Shown here: positions 62,394 to 64,000 of the stretch, one piece after another
How the letters are laid out: each line of letters starts with the position of its first letter
Position numbering within the stretch: position 1 is the first letter of the stretch
Assembly (NCBI GenBank): GCA_003956705.1
Contig: QZCP01000108.1
Span: 51,950 to 115,949 of the forward strand
DNA from: Brevipalpus yothersi
Taxonomy: Eukaryota > Arthropoda > Arachnida > Trombidiformes > Tenuipalpidae
Direction: 5' to 3'
DNA length: 64,000 nt
Notes under the pieces: generated by a model
The model's input: the letters and a program-made list of their open reading frames with translations, nothing else
Databases searched by the model: none
Told to the model about the DNA's origin: nothing
Position numbers and translations under genes: made by a program

Positions 62394-62446
<53 letters not shown>
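62394..62446. repeat. (CT)n microsatellite
   Basis: About 26 CT units, complementary in sense to the GA tract at 62212-62254. Confidence 0.95.
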
Positions 62447-62448
<2 letters not shown>

Positions 62449-63710
62449 TTTACTGACTTTCTGCTGATGCTTTTTATCTATCGATTGGATAGAGGAGTAG
62501 AGTTGCTCTTTCAAAAAAAAACTATTCTTGCTGTTATCTCAACATATATAAAGTATAGTAGTTTTTTTCTCGAGACTGAGCTGTTGAAAAGATTCACTCA
62601 ACAAGAGGCTGAGGAAACTTTATTCCCATCAACACTACACCAATGTAATCCAAGCATAAGAGCGAAGAAGTCCAGTTTTAGACTTGGAAATTTTTTCAGC
62701 ATAATTAATCTAGTAAAAATTTCTGGACCTCAGCTCTGAGTGTGTTACAATTATAAACACGAGGGTGATTAGCAAAATTCATTTCAACTATAGAGAATAT
62801 CGCTCTAAAAAGAACTAGAATGTAAGATAAAAATAAACATGATATAACGTCTCTTGTGTAATGAAATTGAATGAAAAAGGGCTTAAAATGTATGGTGTAA
62901 AAAATATTCGCTCTGTTCTATTCTGTGCTATTTTGGAATCTGAAAAAAACCAACAAAAGCTCGCGGTAAGTTTCATTCTAATCGATCACCTTGAAGTGCC
63001 TCTCGAGTAGAATACAAGTGTATCAAAGAGAAACCATGTAAAAGATGAAATGGTGAAATAATGGGCATTCGAGTAAGCGGAAGAAGAGAAGCAGAAAGAG
63101 AAATCCAAACTTCCAAGATCGATCCATCGAAGATGAACTCCAAATAAAAAACGATGGGCAATCCAATCGACAGATCAGCTCTATTCAATGAATGAATCGT
63201 AATAAGATGAATGCTGCAAAAAGATGCATGAAGCCTTCAAAAATTATCTGAGCAACCCTGATCAACATTCCATGAATGATTTTGACCTCTTGTTGGCCAT
63301 TGATATTATAAGTATCTTTTTTTTCTATCAACAAAGAGATCATTTGATTCAATTTCTTCTAATTGTTATTCGAGAAAGCAAACTTTGATACATGTAATGT
63401 TCATTCATTCAAATGCATCTCAAGTGATCGATCATAATGATCTTATGAAGCTGAGAATTTTAAATACCCTTCATACTTTTCACAATAATCCTTCAAATCG
63501 AATCGATTAAGACTCGCTCAATGGTTGATAAACAATAATGGCTAAAATGACTCGAAAAAAAGCATTTACCAACTCATCAGGGTCAGCGAAACAAATAATA
63601 ATCATCAGCAACATTTGAAGAGGAAGACTTGAGAATACATAACACATCTTATATTGATGAGAATATCCTATACACACATGAGGCCTCTGTTCGTCCATTC
63701 TGAGGCGAGT

Positions 63711-63712
<2 letters not shown>

Positions 63713-63779
<67 letters not shown>
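63713..63779. repeat. (CT)n microsatellite
   Basis: About 33 CT units, complementary in sense to the GA-rich array at the window's end. Confidence 0.95.
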
Positions 63780-63782
<3 letters not shown>

Positions 63783-63922
63783 ATCTCTTTGAGATCCTCT
63801 CATAAGGAATATTCTCCTCCCTGATACTTATAGGATTTTTTCCATAGTTTGTATAAAGTAACTACAGAGTATTCAGTGGTGAACAGTTTACACTCAAGCT
63901 AAGCAGATTAGTACGATTTATT

Positions 63923-63932
63923 GAGAAAGAGA

Positions 63933-64000
<68 letters not shown>
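63923..64000. repeat. 12-bp array AAAGAGAGAGAG, runs off the edge
   Basis: About six copies of a 12-bp unit (AAAGAGAGAGAG) in a GA background, continuing past the right edge. This is a higher-order repeat built from GA rather than a plain dinucleotide tract. Confidence 0.9.

Larger units (their letters stand above)
61793..64000. other. probable sim intron running off the window
   Basis: The first visible sim exon starts in phase 1 at 61792, so this stretch is upstream intron. I looked for the KLLPLP...LDKASIIRLT helix-loop-helix signature on the minus strand and did not find it. It holds four long GA/CT tracts. Confidence 0.5.

Noticed and set aside
1..64000. tRNA genes, rRNA, CRISPR arrays, integrated viruses and intact transposons
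   Set aside because: No B-box-like GGTTCGANTCC context, no spaced direct repeats, no transposase, reverse transcriptase or capsid-like frames, and no terminal repeats were seen.

Overview
The window reads as the nuclear genome of an arthropod. It holds an R&R chitin-binding cuticle protein, a peritrophin-type chitin-binding protein, a single-minded orthologue and a Tret1-like sugar transporter. The DNA is AT-rich and most introns are only 50-90 nt with plain GT/AG ends. A mite or other chelicerate is my guess; the sequence does not prove the order. Exon joins below were worked out by hand: reading-phase arithmetic closes for every multi-exon gene, and homology supports most joins.

Layout: (1) 1-6 kb holds a cuticle protein and two divergently transcribed small secreted proteins. 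(2) 7.4-12.5 kb holds NAA25 (NatB auxiliary subunit, + strand) convergent with glucose-6-phosphatase (- strand). (3) 12.5-17 kb has no recognisable gene. (4) 17-21 kb holds ABHD16A-like lipase and a divergent SLC2 transporter, both on the - strand. (5) 21.9-26.7 kb is a LENG8/SAC3-GANP gene whose last intron contains a complete, oppositely oriented secreted-protein gene. (6) 27.6-30.3 kb holds cyclophilin H and N-acetylglucosamine-6-phosphate deacetylase (+ strand), followed by a four-pass membrane protein (- strand). (7) 33.8-35.9 kb holds a CDK1-type kinase with PPTAIRE instead of PSTAIRE, convergent with an unrecognised three-pass membrane protein. (8) 37.5-47 kb is a long, mostly disordered secreted protein with one chitin-binding domain, probably with a 6 kb first intron. 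(9) 50.8-53.2 kb holds a doubtful small ORF and a disordered basic protein. (10) 54.1 kb to beyond the right edge is single-minded; its bHLH exons lie outside the window.

The genes do not form a pathway. They are ordinary eukaryotic housekeeping, cuticle and developmental genes, and there is no operon, CRISPR array or intact transposon. The right-hand 24 kb differs from the rest: long (CT)n/(GA)n tracts are dense there, almost absent from the left 40 kb, and fall in introns or intergenic DNA. I see no clearly new biological system. The best leads are the nested gene, the PPTAIRE kinase, the cyclophilin active-site changes, the unrecognised small genes, and the palindromes upstream of G6pc.
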